33,021 bases of DNA from Triparma columacea (lineage: Eukaryota; Sar; Bolidophyceae; Parmales; Triparmaceae): NCBI GenBank assembly GCA_030267965.1, contig BRYA01000014.1, forward strand, positions 5,923 to 38,943, read 5' to 3'. Shown in pieces: positions 1-10,500 of the stretch; positions within the stretch are counted from its first letter, which is position 1, and each line of letters begins with the position of its first letter. A program made the translations under genes and the position numbers. The notes beneath the pieces are model-generated. The model saw nothing but the letters and a program-made list of their open reading frames with translations. It was not told the origin of the DNA and searched no databases.

Positions 1-79
<79 letters not shown>
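1..79. repeat. Poly-C homopolymer at window edge
   Basis: An uninterrupted run of C fills the first 79 bases. It lies directly before an intron-like stretch (80-135) ending in a pyrimidine-rich CGCAG acceptor. A homopolymer this long at a sequence end is most simply a sequencing or assembly artefact; a real C-rich intron tract is the alternative. Confidence 0.9.
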
Positions 80-80
<1 letters not shown>

Positions 81-135
81 ATCGCGATATACCCGAAGGA
101 AAGTGACCTAAAACCCCCTTCACCCTCTCTCGCAG

Positions 136-699
136 CACCCTACTGAATACGAAAAACTTGTTACCGAAGGCCATTTCAAGGGAATCAAGCCTCCGGAGGA
201 ATTGAAGTGCCCGTACTGTAATCACACCACCCTCAGGGCGTACGGTCTTAGCCTCCACATTAAGCGGTTTCATGAGATCGAAGTGGCACGTGCGGGGGGT
301 GCGAAGAAGAGGAAGGCTGAAGAGAAAGTGGTGGAGGAGGAAGAGGACAATAGTGAGGAGAAGAAGAAACGACGCAAGGAGGAGAAGAAAGAGAAGAAAA
401 GGAAAAAGAAAGAGGAGGAAAAGGAAGAAAAAAGGAAGATGAAGGAGGAGAAGAGGAAACGCAAAGAGCAGAAAAAACGACGCAAAGATGAAAAAGCGGC
501 TGGAGAGAAAATGGTGAAGGAGGAAGAGGACAATAGTGAGGAGAGGAAGAAACGCAAGAAGGAGAAGAAAGAGAAGAAAGAGGAGGAAAAAAGGAAGCAA
601 AAGGAAGAAAAAAGGAAGATGAAGGAGGAGAAGAGGAAACGCAAAGAGCAGAAAAAACGGCGCAAGGATGAAAAAGCTCGAAGGCAGGTTAACACTTAG
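136..699 (+). CDS. C2H2 zinc-finger protein with Lys/Glu-rich tail (3' exon, partial)
   Basis: This is the last exon of a gene whose 5' part is missing. The frame opens at a splice acceptor (CTCTCGCAG, ends 135) and has no convincing start codon. The first residues lead into one C2H2 finger (CPYC, 12 residues, then HIKRFH), a C-x2-C-x12-H-x4-H pattern. The rest is almost entirely Lys, Glu and Arg, predicted as a long charged helix. The tail contains an internal duplication of about 180 bp: roughly 331-508 and 511-687 both carry the EEDNSEE block and the KRKEQKKRR block. A nucleic-acid-binding nuclear protein is likely, but the family cannot be named. The antisense Ser/Phe-rich frame is a shadow of the purine-rich tail. 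Confidence 0.6.
   Translation, partial: HPTEYEKLVTEGHFKGIKPPEELKCPYCNHTTLRAYGLSLHIKRFHEIEVARAGGAKKRKAEEKVVEEEEDNSEEKKKRRKEEKKEKKRKKKEEEKEEKRKMKEEKRKRKEQKKRRKDEKAAGEKMVKEEEDNSEERKKRKKEKKEKKEEEKRKQKEEKRKMKEEKRKRKEQKKRRKDEKARRQVNT
331..687 (+). repeat. Imperfect direct duplication inside the zinc-finger gene tail
   Basis: Two adjacent purine-rich copies of about 180 bp share the blocks encoding EEDNSEE, KEEKRKMKEE and KRKEQKKRR. Copy lengths differ by multiples of three, so the frame is kept. This suggests tandem duplication or slippage. Confidence 0.6.
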
Positions 700-851
700 C
701 AAGCTACTCGCGCAAAATGCCCTTTTTGGTTTCGTTCGTCATTTGTTATTTTCCCCTGTCCATCACCTTTCCATCCAACAGCAGCAAAATTCACACACCC
801 TTGGATCTTTTCACCACCCACACTCACACGCCGCAACGCACCGCCACCGAC

Positions 852-2820
852 ATGGCACCGCTCTTGTATTTTAACGATACGCCATACCGCGCTGGTATTT
901 CTACCAAACACCACGATGCCCATCATTTTACCCACACCGGAACATGGGAGCCCGAGCTTACAAAGAAGGAGCAATTGGAGGAAAGGAGACGGAAACTGAA
1001 GAAGCAAATGAGTGATAAGAGGAGAGAAGATATCAAAGCCAACCCTAGCAGGCACAGGACCGCATCCATGAGCATGGTGAGTAACTTGATCTCAACCCTG
1101 AGCAGTTAATTCCGGGAGAGGGATGAAAAAAAGCAGCGGAGACTGACCTTCGTACTCACACGCAGGAGGGAGGAGAAGACATGAAACCTCTGTATTCTCC
1201 CAAGAGTGGCGCGATAGATTTGAGGAAAACATCCATTTTTGTGAAGAGAGACGTAGCGAGAAAGTGAGTAGAGAGGCTTTCGCAAACAGCACCCCCGTTA
1301 CCTCGTAACTAATCCCCCGTACACACCTCCACATCCATCCCCTGCGCAGACATACACATAGCCACAAAATGTTGGCAGAGATGATGCTCCGTGGTGACAG
1401 CACTCGTCATTGGGGGAGGAACACCAGCGGGGAGGAGAACGCCCACCAGCTGCCTTATGACTTAGAGAAGTTGGGGCAGTCAGGAGACGGCGATGGCTCT
1501 GTTAAAAAGAGGGCAAAGCCGCGGTACGTTCCCAACCCGCACGAGGGGATCCCCCAGCCTGATTTTTCAGCCGGGAGGTTCACCTCAACCGTGTCGATTC
1601 GGCCGGCCCACAGCAAGAGGAGCACGGTCAGGATGGGGTTCAGTGGGCACGCCCCAAACCCTAGCAAGAAGATCGAGAGGTGCAAAGCCATCGACGATCT
1701 TGACACGAAGAGGCTCGTTGATACCCCTGTGATTGTGTCGGAAGGGGTGCTGAAGGAGGCAAGGGGCGTCAATATTTTGAGGACGGCCGGAGAGTTCCCA
1801 CACAGGGACAGGGTGCCGCTGAACGAAAAGATAAAAAAGGGAAAGGAGGTCAACAGGAAACCCGACACCCTCCCGATAACAAAGGCGGGTGGTTTTACGT
1901 GGGGAGGAGGTGAGTGGTTGTGGGGGGGGAGAAGGGGGGTGAGGGGAGAGAGGTGTGGGGCAAAAATCGACCTAAAGCTAACCAGGCACCCTTCTCCCGG
2001 CCATCTAACAGTTTGTGAGGACTTACCCTGGGCGGCTCAAGAGACATGCTCGACGGAGTATATGAGGGGGGAACTCGATTGGTTGAAAGACGGGGCTTTC
2101 ATCAAGGCTGAAGACTACGGGAGGCCTAGAACCAAGGGTCTTATCTCTTCCGAAATTCATAAGATGACGAGGGAACCCATAATGAGCTTCGTCCCGCTGA
2201 AGAACCGCAAGGAGTACAGGGAAAACATTATGAGCCAAGGCCAGACACCGGTGAGGTCTTTCGAGGTGGAAGGAGGAGTAGACAAGAAGAAGATTATGAT
2301 GGAGCTTCTCGAACGGAACAAGAACGCGGAGGGCGGCAATGTGAGCCCGGCAAACAGGGGGAAACTGATGCAGGTCTTTAGCCCTCTCAAGCGAGGAAGC
2401 CTGGAAACGATTACCTCGGAGGACGGAAGTCAGACGGGAAGCGTCTCCTTGGGACGGGCATCTTCCTTGCAGGAGCTGTCGGTTGGGGAGGGGGCGGAGA
2501 ACTACGGCGGTAGCAACGGCAACCAGCGTGTGGACATGTTGCAACAGCAAATCCACAACCAAAGGCAAATGTTCTTACAGCAGCAGCTCGCCGAAATGCA
2601 GGGGGGGGGGGCGTACACGATGACCAGTGGGCTTAGCGTTGAGAAACAGGTGGTGAGGCCGTCGACAACTGTGGGGTTGATGGGGCGGAGGATGAATCAA
2701 TTAGAGGTCAAAACGGGTGAGGACATTTACCAGAAGGCGGAAAGGCCAATTACTATCACCGGGACCTTGAAGGTGACGCTGTTGCGGCAGAGGGGTGTTA
2801 CTAGTGGCGGCGGGTTGTAA
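852..2820 (+). CDS. Conserved-looking protein of unknown function, 563 aa, four exons
   Basis: Proposed exons are 852-1076, 1166-1263, 1350-1909 and 2012-2820. All donors read GTGAGT; acceptors are CGCAG, CGCAG and CTAACAG. The third intron (102 bp) is a multiple of three and open, so it could be retained in frame, but its G-rich sequence and good splice sites favour removal. The start is the first ATG with an A-rich pre-context after a CA-rich leader. The protein has a charged N-terminal helix (TKKEQLEERRRK), a central basic region rich in Pro/Arg/Lys, and a Gln-rich stretch near the C terminus (QQQIHNQRQMFLQQQ). There is no signal peptide or membrane segment. I recognise no catalytic motif and assign no function; a cytoskeletal or scaffold protein is possible. 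Its 3' end converges on the neighbouring minus-strand gene 170 bp away. Confidence 0.65.
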
Positions 2821-2894
2821 TTGTGTGTAGTGTTCATTTAAAAACATCCTGTTCCGTTAGTTGACCTCGCAGATGATCACACGTCACCACTGCG

Positions 2895-2972
2895 GTCCCT
2901 CCCTCCCTCCCTCCCTGCCTGCCTCCCTCCTTCGTCTCTCTCTCCCCCCCCCCCCCTCTCTCTCTCTCTTTC
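2895..2972. repeat. CCCT/CCTT and CT microsatellite between convergent genes
   Basis: The 170-bp gap between the stop at 2820 and the minus-strand stop at 2990 contains CCCTCCCTCCCT repeats, a run of 14 Cs and a (CT)n tract. Both flanking genes end here, so it is shared 3' UTR or terminator sequence. Confidence 0.8.
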
Positions 2973-2989
2973 CTTCACTTCCTCGAAAC

Positions 2990-5237
2990 CTAGAATTTTC
3001 CTTCCTTGAGCTTTTGGATCAGATCGTCAGAGACAGTTTCTGCGGCTCCGACCTGTCCGCCGGAAGGCTTGCCATTAACGACTCCGAGTCCCTGAGGCTT
3101 GGCCTGCGCGTGTGTCGGGAGGGGCGACGTGGGAGGAGCGAAGGGACGAACGAAGAAGTTAGAATTTAGTCCCCGCCTCGAAACCAAGCCTTAATTCCTC
3201 GCATCATTCTCACCTTGATCTTCATGGCCTCCTTGTAGCCCCCGCTGACCTTAAGCTTGGGAGTTGGGGCAGACTTAACTGCGGGCTCCTCCTTCTTCTT
3301 CTTTCCGTCTGCTGCAGGGGCCTCCTTAGCATCTGCCTTTGCAGGGGCCTCCTTAGCGTCTGCCTTTGCAGGGGCCTCCTTAGCGGCAGGGGCCTCCTTA
3401 GCGGCAGGGGCCTTCTTAGGGGCGGGAGCCTTCTTAGGGGCGGGAGCCTTCTTAGGGGCGGGAGCCTTCTTAGGGGCGGGAGCCTTCTTAGGGGCGGGAG
3501 CCGCCTTAGGGGCGGGAGCAGGAGCGGGGGCGGGGGCAGGTGCGGGCTCAGGGGCAGGGGCGGGGGCAGGAGCGGGGGCAGGAGCGGGCTCAGGGGCAGG
3601 GGCGGGAGCAGGAGCGGGGGCGGGGGCGGGGGCAGGAGCGGGGGCGGGGGCGGGGGCAGGAGCGGGCTTAGGGGCAGGGGCGGGGGCAGGGGCAGGGGCG
3701 GGCTTAGGGGCAGGGGCAGTGGCGGGGGCGGGGGCGGGGGTAGGTGCAGGAGCGGGAGCAGGGGCAGGAGCGGCTGGCTTGGGCACTTCAATCTCCGGGA
3801 CGGGGAGTTCCTTCTTCACCTCAGGGGCCGGGGCGGGAGCCTGAACGGCCTTCTTGGAAGGTTTCGGGGCAGCTGCCTTGACCCCAGCGCCGGTGCCGTC
3901 GAAGTCGTAGCCATCCTGCTTGGCCTTCTTCGAGGTAGTTGCCTTAACCTTTGCAGGCTTACCAATGACGGCCTTTTCGGCCTTCTCCTTGCCAGGCTTG
4001 GCGGCCTTGGCGGGCTTGGCCTCCGAGACCTTTGCAGAAGGCGCAGGGACTGAAGGGAGGTCAATAGCTGGGAGAGCTCCCTGGCCGAGAATCAGAGCCA
4101 AAGACGCACCAGCGGCCCCGAAGAATCCGAGGGCCTTGACCAAGGTTCCTTCGCTGCCTGCGGATTTTGCGGCGGCGGCTGCGGCAGCCTTGGCGGCAGC
4201 CTTCTCCGCCTTCTCCTTTTGGATAGCCTGAAGGGCCGCGCGCTTGGCATTTGTGCGCTGGAGGGTCCCGCGGGTGGCGACGAGGCCCAGAGCAGGGACA
4301 GCGAGGAGGGTCCCGAAACCGGCAGCAACGCCGCCGATGATGCTTCCGGAGTCACCAGCCGGAGCGACCTCCTTAGAGGGCTAAAATGGGCGCGAAGGGT
4401 TGCGTTAGTACGGCGACGATCGAAGCGGAAGTGAGATGTGGCAAGGATTGCGTAGTGGTTTATCGTCGCCTAAGTGCTCCTCTTCTTTCTCGTCTTGGGA
4501 ATAGTTTGTTTCGGGGTCCCTCCTCCTCTTCCATCAAATCCTTGAATTAGTCGATTCAACCCTTCCCCATAACACTTCTCCTCATCCAATTTCTCACCTT
4601 GACCTTCGCTGGCTTTTGGGGGGGAGGGGGGGGCTTAGCCTTGGGTTCAGGTTTTGCTTTGGGTGCGGGCTTGGCCTTGGCGGGGGGCTTAGCCTTGGGT
4701 TCAGGTTTTGCTTTGGTTGCGGGCTTGGCCTTGGCGGGCTTCTCCGCCTTTACGGGCTCCGGTGCGGGGGGTGCGGGGGGCTCCTTTTTGGCCTTGGGTG
4801 GCTTCGCCTTCGCCTTGGGGGGCGAGACTACTGCAGGCGCCACAGGCTCGGGTTCCTTAGCCTTGGGGGAAGGCTTAGACTTAGTAGGCTTAGATTTCAC
4901 CGGTTCGGGAGCGGGAGGTGGCTGTGGGGAGGGAAATGTTTGGTCAGCTTGCAGAGTTCGGCCGACACACCACTGTGAAAATGCAGATTTCAGACCTCTA
5001 CAGGTGTAATAGAGTCCAGTGACCAGAATTTCTGGTTTATCCTTCTCGTCTCACCTTATCAAAGTCTGGTAAGTCACCAAAATCGTACGGTGATCCCTTT
5101 TTGGCCGCGAGAGATGTGGCCCTCGATCGGTCCTTTCCAAAAGGCTGCCTGACTGAGGGTCCGAACGTGAATCCCGTGGCAGTATGGGCGGCCTGACTGG
5201 CCATTAGAATCGCCACAGTGGTCGTGGAGAACTTCAT
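2990..5237 (-). CDS. Plastid-targeted Pro/Ala/Lys-rich membrane protein, 595 aa, four exons
   Basis: Exons on the minus strand are 5237-5055, 4921-4598, 4380-3214 and 3103-2990, all joined in phase 0 with GTGAGA donors. The N terminus is a hydrophobic signal peptide ending in TATG-FTFGP, with Phe just after the predicted cut. It is followed by a basic, Ser/Thr-rich stretch: the bipartite presequence of diatom-type plastids. Exon 2 encodes KAKP/PAKAKP repeats. Exon 3 has two Gly/Ala-rich hydrophobic segments (near residues 178-205 and 255-280), then about 100 residues of alternating Ala-Pro and five KKAPAP-type units, then KEAPA units. The C terminus is charged and ends EGKF. Ala-Pro repeats of this kind form extended rigid linkers, so a thylakoid- or envelope-anchored spacer protein is a reasonable inference. 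The function is unknown. The opposite-strand Gly/Ala frame at 3257-3844 is a shadow of the repeat. Confidence 0.75.
3400..3780 (-). repeat. Tandem coding repeats for Ala-Pro and KKAPAP units
   Basis: A GC-rich array of 6-bp GGGGCA/GGAGCG-type units encodes the alternating Ala-Pro segment. It is followed by 21-bp units repeated five times (KKAPAP...). Repeat number is likely to vary between strains by slippage. Confidence 0.85.
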
Positions 5238-5303
5238 GAGAGAAAAACGAAGGAGAAATATAGAGGGGAGGACAAATCCAGAGTTCAACCTGAAGAATCT
5301 AAA
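5238..5303. promoter_or_regulatory. 66-bp shared 5' region between divergent plastid-protein and hydrolase genes
   Basis: The two start codons face away from each other with only 66 bp between them, so both 5' UTRs and core promoters must overlap or extend into each other. A CTATATTT element lies about 25 bp upstream of the minus-strand ATG. No further motif is evident. A bidirectional promoter is inferred from spacing alone. Confidence 0.4.
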
Positions 5304-6326
5304 ATGAGGTGTTTTGCCTCATCGTGTTGGCTCATCGTTTTGGGTCGTGCTGTTGCCTACAATTTCCATCTCTCTGGAATAAACCCAGAAAATGGCGAGA
5401 AGTCCATTTTCGATTTATATTCAGCGACTGTCAAATTAGTCGTAGACAAACCCACTGGTTCTGCCATCACCAGCGTGATAGTTGACGATATTGATGCTGG
5501 TGCAGGTGCTAGCATTCAGACTCAGACTCCTCAACTCGTCGGCGGTCTTCGAACCCAATCCCGTCTCAATTTATCTGTCCCCTTCCATGAGCCATCGACA
5601 GTGTCCGAGTTATCTGCCCTTTTGTCCCGGAGTTCCTCCAACACGGACGTCGACGTTGTTCTCCCTCCCGACCCTAAGCTCTGGTCCCGCGCCTTATCTC
5701 CCTCATTCTCCTCCCTCAAATCTACACTCCTCTTAGATCACCCAATTAGACGTCAACCTGACCCATCTGGTTCCTACCCCTACGTACTCGCCTCCGGCCC
5801 ACCCCCACCTTCGGAGGGTGGCTACGCTGAACCTCCCCCCCCTACGCTCCTCTTCATCCACGGCTCCTTCCACTCCCCTGACTGTTACGCTGATAACTTC
5901 ATGCCTTTCTTCTCCTCCCACTCCATTCCGTGCACCGCAATACCCCTCCGTGGTATACGTTCAGGTTATCCATCCGTAACCTCTACCACTAAGGTGACAA
6001 TAGACGAGCACGTATCTGACCTTTCCAAGTTCCTGTCATCCTCCCCCTCTACGAAATTCATCCTCGTCTCCCATTCATTCGGTGGGATCCTCGCCATGAA
6101 GACCCTCCTCCAAGAATCGCCTCCTCCCAACGTTGTCAGCGCCTGCTTCATGTGCTCGGTACCGCCGTCGGGTAACGGACCGATGACTAAGAGGTTCCTC
6201 AAGAGGGACTTGGGGCTGTCCTACAAAATCACAAAGGGGCTAGCGTTCAAGAGGGTTACTAAAGTGAGTAAAGGGGAGCCGGTGGTCAAACCCCCAACGG
6301 CGCGCGCAAAAAAAATGTGAATTTCT

Positions 6327-6383
<57 letters not shown>

Positions 6384-6764
6384 CCCCCCCCCCAGGACCC
6401 TTCGTTGTGTAGGGAATTGTTCTTTGACAATACCCTTCCAGACGCCGACCTAACCAGGTGGATGAAAGGCTTCGAAGAGGACAGCAAAACTACCATCGAC
6501 CTCCTCGACCTAAACCCCAAGCTTCCCTCAAGAGACGATTCCTCCAAGTTCAAGGTGAAGCAATTGCTTAACAATAATTTGAAGACCCCCCTTTGCCTGG
6601 GGGCGACCGAGGATAAAATCGTGGATAGAGAGGGGGTGGAGGAGACGGGGGATTTATGGGACTGCGAAACTGTTCTCGTTGAGTCGAGCCATGACGTTAT
6701 GCTGGGGGGGAGGTGGGAGAATGCGGCGTATGTTTTGTTGGAGTGGTATAGGAATTTAGAATAA
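5304..6764 (+). CDS. Alpha/beta hydrolase-fold protein, 442 aa, two exons
   Basis: Exons are 5304-6263 and 6396-6764, joined in phase 0. The N terminus (about 18 hydrophobic residues ending AVAY) looks like a signal peptide, perhaps bipartite for plastid import. The hydrolase core starts at the oxyanion-hole strand LLFIHGSFH (residues 182-190). The nucleophile elbow is VSHSFGG with Ser258; the first Gly of the usual GxSxG is Ser here. Exon 2 supplies the remaining triad: an Asp in GATEDKIVD (393 or 397) and His419 in ESSHDVML. All three catalytic residues are therefore present, but only after splicing. The substrate cannot be read from sequence; lipase, esterase or pheophytinase-like roles are possible. 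It is divergent from the plastid-protein gene. Confidence 0.85.
6330..6380 (+). repeat. (CT)25 microsatellite in the hydrolase intron
   Basis: About 25 CT units followed by a C run lie immediately upstream of the acceptor CAG at 6393-6395. The microsatellite therefore forms an oversized polypyrimidine tract for this intron (6264-6395). Confidence 0.95.
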
Positions 6765-6846
6765 AGGAAGGGTCGACGTGTTGTTGTAAATTGAAGGGGT
6801 ATTCATAGGAGAGAGGAAAAAAGGCCAAAATCAAGAGCAAAAAACA

Positions 6847-7316
6847 ATGGTTCTGAAACCGCAGACTGAGAGGACTGTAAAGCTCCTCACAGCGGTAGCA
6901 ACTACATGGGTTGGGTTCCACACCGTATTTCGAACCGAGTGAGTAGGTGAAATTTTCGTGGGTGTTTTTAGTTGAAGATTTTGGAGACAGAATCGATAAT
7001 CGCTTTGAGGGAGGGGGTCTTCCATTTCATCAAATTGTCCGTTTTTGGTGTAATTAGTGTGCCATTGTTCGTAAATGATATGTGCGCACCTTCTCACCTA
7101 CCTAAATGTTCCTAAATTCCTCTTCAACCTCTCTAACCCTCCCCTCAAAGGTATATAAATCATGATGATGAACGTCCTCATGTTTTCACTGATATTCAGC
7201 AATGGTACAATCGAAAGTTTGACGAATTCCTGGGTGTAAAGAGGCCAAATCGACAACCTAGGGATAATACCAATGTTGCTGCTCCAGCAAGTGGTGTATT
7301 TGTAAAGAAGAATTAG
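6847..7316 (+). CDS. Small single-pass protein of unknown function, 85 aa, two exons
   Basis: Exon 1 is 6847-6938 and exon 2 is 7151-7316, joined in phase 2 (donor GTGAGT, acceptor CTCAAAG). Neither exon alone gives a long open frame. The protein starts MVLKPQTERTVK, then has one moderately hydrophobic segment (about residues 13-28, LLTAVATTWVGFHTVF). A hydrophilic, aromatic-containing part follows (TDIQQWYNRKFDEF), and it ends VFVKKN. The short N-terminal basic segment, single helix and charged tail resemble small accessory subunits of mitochondrial inner-membrane complexes. That is an inference from layout only; I recognise no family. Confidence 0.55.
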
Positions 7317-7349
7317 GAAAGGGGCCCCCTGACCACCCTCCAAAGCCCC

Positions 7350-7380
7350 CCCCTACATGCCCCTACATGCCCCCTACATG
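7350..7380. repeat. Three tandem CCCTACATG(C) units
   Basis: Three 10-bp units sit in the gap between the 85-aa gene and the 3' end of the antiporter gene (7317-7529). The rest of this gap is C-rich 3' flank with nothing else recognisable. Confidence 0.8.
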
Positions 7381-7529
7381 AGGAACTCCTGGTCCAAAAT
7401 TGCTGTATAGAATGTGTCTTGTTTGTCTTAAACTGTTTTTGCATATGCCAAATCTTTTCCCCCTAACCCACCCTCCCCCAACCACATCTAACCTACCACC
7501 CTAAACCTACCCCCCTTAACCTTTCTTCT

Positions 7530-10500
7530 CTACACGTTCTCCTCCCCCCCCTCCTCCTCTTTCACCTCTTTCTTCTTCCCCTTCAAAATCTGGAATGAGT
7601 TCCTCGGCGCCCTGGTCCCCTTGGTGATCTCCATAGTATTCCTTGGCGTCCTAGGGTTCGCCTTCCCCTTCTCCTCCCCGTCCGTAATCTCCTTCGCCAC
7701 CACCCCCGCCGCCGCCGCCGCTGCCGCCGCCACCACCACATCCGGTGTGGTAGTCCCTGATGCAGAGGCCGAGCCCTCCTTGGATCCCTCAGTCGTCGTC
7801 CCCCCACTAAGCGTCGCGGTCTCGCTTGTGTCAGCCGTAACCTTCCCCCCCCCCTCTTCCTCCCCCCCCTCCTCTCCCCCCCCCTCCCCCCCAACCACGT
7901 GCATGCTCAGCCTCTCCCTCACCGCCTCCATGTCCACCACCATCCCCTGCTGCGCGCTCACGCTGTGCGCGTGCTCGACCCTGTGCCTGACCTCGTCCAC
8001 CAGGACCGCCGGGTCCAGCGACCCGTCGACCTCCTCGGACTGCTGGACGCCCCCCACCTCGAGCATCTCAATGTCGACCCCATCGTCTTCGCCAAAGTGA
8101 ACCTTGGGGGAGGAGTAGCCGCTCGCGGGCTGGCTGTTGAACCTGCTCCCCGGTCTGCTGTAGGTGTTCCTCCACCCCCCCTCCCCCCCCCCGTCTCCCC
8201 CTATGCTGCCCTCCCCGTCGCTGCTGTCGCTGTCGCTGTCAAAGTGCTCCCCCTCAATCTCGTCAGGATCGAACGCGTCGTGAGGGTCGGAGTGAACGTA
8301 GCCGTCGAGCTCGTGGTGGCGCTGGTGGTAGACGAGCTCCCCGGGGTGGGTGTGGGAACCCATGGCGGCAGAGAGGGAGACGTGGTGGCGCTGCTTCTTT
8401 TGGAACTGTGGAGGGGGAGGGATGGAGGGGGGTTAGGTTTATATATATATACGTCGAGGAGGCTATCGATGCGCTCCCACCCCGGGAGCATTATAAATGT
8501 CGTCGCTTCGCTCTCGCTTCGCTCTTCGCCCCCCCCTTCCCCCCCCCTCCTTCACCCTCCTCCCCAACTAACTTACGTCCTTCTCCGCTTGAATGTATGC
8601 GAGCTGATCCAACTGCTGAAGTAGTTCGTTGTGGTCCAGCGCCTGTCTCCTCTCGTTCTTTATATTCGCCGGGTGCGGCAGGTCTCCCCTGATGATGCTG
8701 AGCTTCTCCCCGTCCGCCCCAGACATGCTGCCGCCGCTCGCGGCCCTGTCCCTGACGGCCCCCAAGCTCTTGGACCGAACGAGGGTGGGGGGCTGGGCGC
8801 TGGGGACAGTGTGCTCGCCCTGCTCGGCGCCCTTGCTCCCGGGGAGCCACCTGTACACCTTGATGTTGGCGCTCTCCTCCCCGCACGCTTCCATGGCGGC
8901 TTTGTAGAGGTCCTCCATTCTGTGGGCCAACACCTTGGAGTCCCTCTCCTCCTTCTCGGGGGTGTCGTAAATCATCTTCTCGTTATCCTTCAGGTACATT
9001 TCGTTGACGACGTGCACCTTGAAGTTACCGTGGGGGTGGAAACTTCGGAAGTCGATGATGCTCATATTCAGCTGGAACACGGCTCGGAGTATTTTATCCT
9101 GGAACCCGAACTGCGAAGAGTGGTAGCGGGGAGCGGAGAGAAGCGAAGATGGAAGGTTTCAGCCATAGGGTAAGTCATAGGAGGAGCAAATCAATAACAA
9201 GCGGCCCGCTAATAATTCCTTCCAGCGACTGACTCGCTACGCTCCACCTCACCTGGCCGTGACTCTTCGTCTGAAGCTGAAAGTAAAGGTGGTGCATCTC
9301 GTGAGGCTTGTGGACGGAGCCGTCGAACGATACCCTTTCCCCGTCGTCCAAAAGGGTTTCCATCTTGGCCTCTTGGATCTCCTTCTCCTTCTCCTCTTTC
9401 TCCAACAAGAGCACCTTCCTCAGGCAGACCGGCGAGATGAGGATGGAGATGAGTGCGGCAAGAATCAACGCGTCGAACGTGTCGTCGCTGATCAGACCTT
9501 CGATCCAGGCGTTCACTGAGATGATGAAGGCCAGCTCACAGCTGCTGACCATGCTGAAACCGATCTTGAAGAACTCACGCTTGGACAAGGGAATGGCGAA
9601 GATGCCGCTCAGGAGCTTTATGGCAATTATGAAAACATACAACGCCGCGTGTCCCCACACTTTTCCGCTTCCGAGGTTCTTGATTGGGACCTGATGGGCG
9701 AGCGAGGAGCGCAGAACGAACGAGGAGTGTAAGAATCAAGACACAGTTGACCGATGCTTGCGCGCATAACAACAGGCACAACACGCACAAGAAGCGGCTC
9801 CATGAAATCGCCAAATCCCCGCTGCCTCACCTCGAACCCAATCGTGCACGCAAAGAACAACCTCATGAGCCACTGCAAAAGCCTCTTGACCTGAGCCTGC
9901 CAGACAGGGTGTGTATGGTGGTCGGTACAGAAGCATAAGCCCGCCAGGAAGCACCCGAGGAGATAGGACCCCCTCGCATAGTGCGAGGCGGGCATAAGGG
10001 CGAGTGAGGCAACGAGGATGGTGGCGAGGACAATGTTCTGGCGATCAACGTGGTGGTGGAATCGCTTCAAAACGTGCTTCTGCATTGCCTGGGGGACAAT
10101 GGTAATAGCCAACCAGCCGAAGAACGCGCACATACCGACAGCACTGATTATGGGGATAATGAACTCTAAAAAGCTGAAGTCCTTGGTGGCCTTCAGCTCC
10201 GCAAGGAGGATAATTCCGATGACGTCCTGCAACATCGCCGCGGCGATGATTAGCTGTCCGCTCGGTGTGTTGAGCACCTTGCAACTTCTAAGGACGTTAA
10301 GGGCAATTCCCATGCTGGTCGGAGCGAGGGTGCATCCGGCGCCGAAGCTCTCGATCCAGTCGTTCCCAAGGGCGAAGTGGGACAGGAGGGTACCAAAGGC
10401 TGTGGGGGGGGGGGAGGGGGGGATGGAGTGAAAGAGAAATTGGGGTGTTAGGGGGGGGGGTTAAGTGAGAAGCGACGACATTGACGTGCTAAATACAAGC

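Noticed and set aside
270..695. Minus-strand Phe/Ser-rich frame of 141 aa
   Set aside because: Antisense of the Lys/Glu-rich tail of the zinc-finger gene, with no start context or splice support.
1910..2011. Treating the third interval of the 563-aa gene as coding because it is open in frame
   Set aside because: It has GTGAGT and CTAACAG splice sites and G-run sequence typical of introns here; its length (102 bp) is a multiple of three by chance.
3257..3844. Plus-strand Gly/Ala-rich open frame of 195 aa
   Set aside because: It is the complement of the Ala-Pro coding repeats of the plastid protein; repeats of this kind stay open in several frames.
7899..8624. Plus-strand frames of up to 241 aa opposite the antiporter tail
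   Set aside because: They lie opposite a GC-rich low-complexity coding tail and have no homology-like motif.
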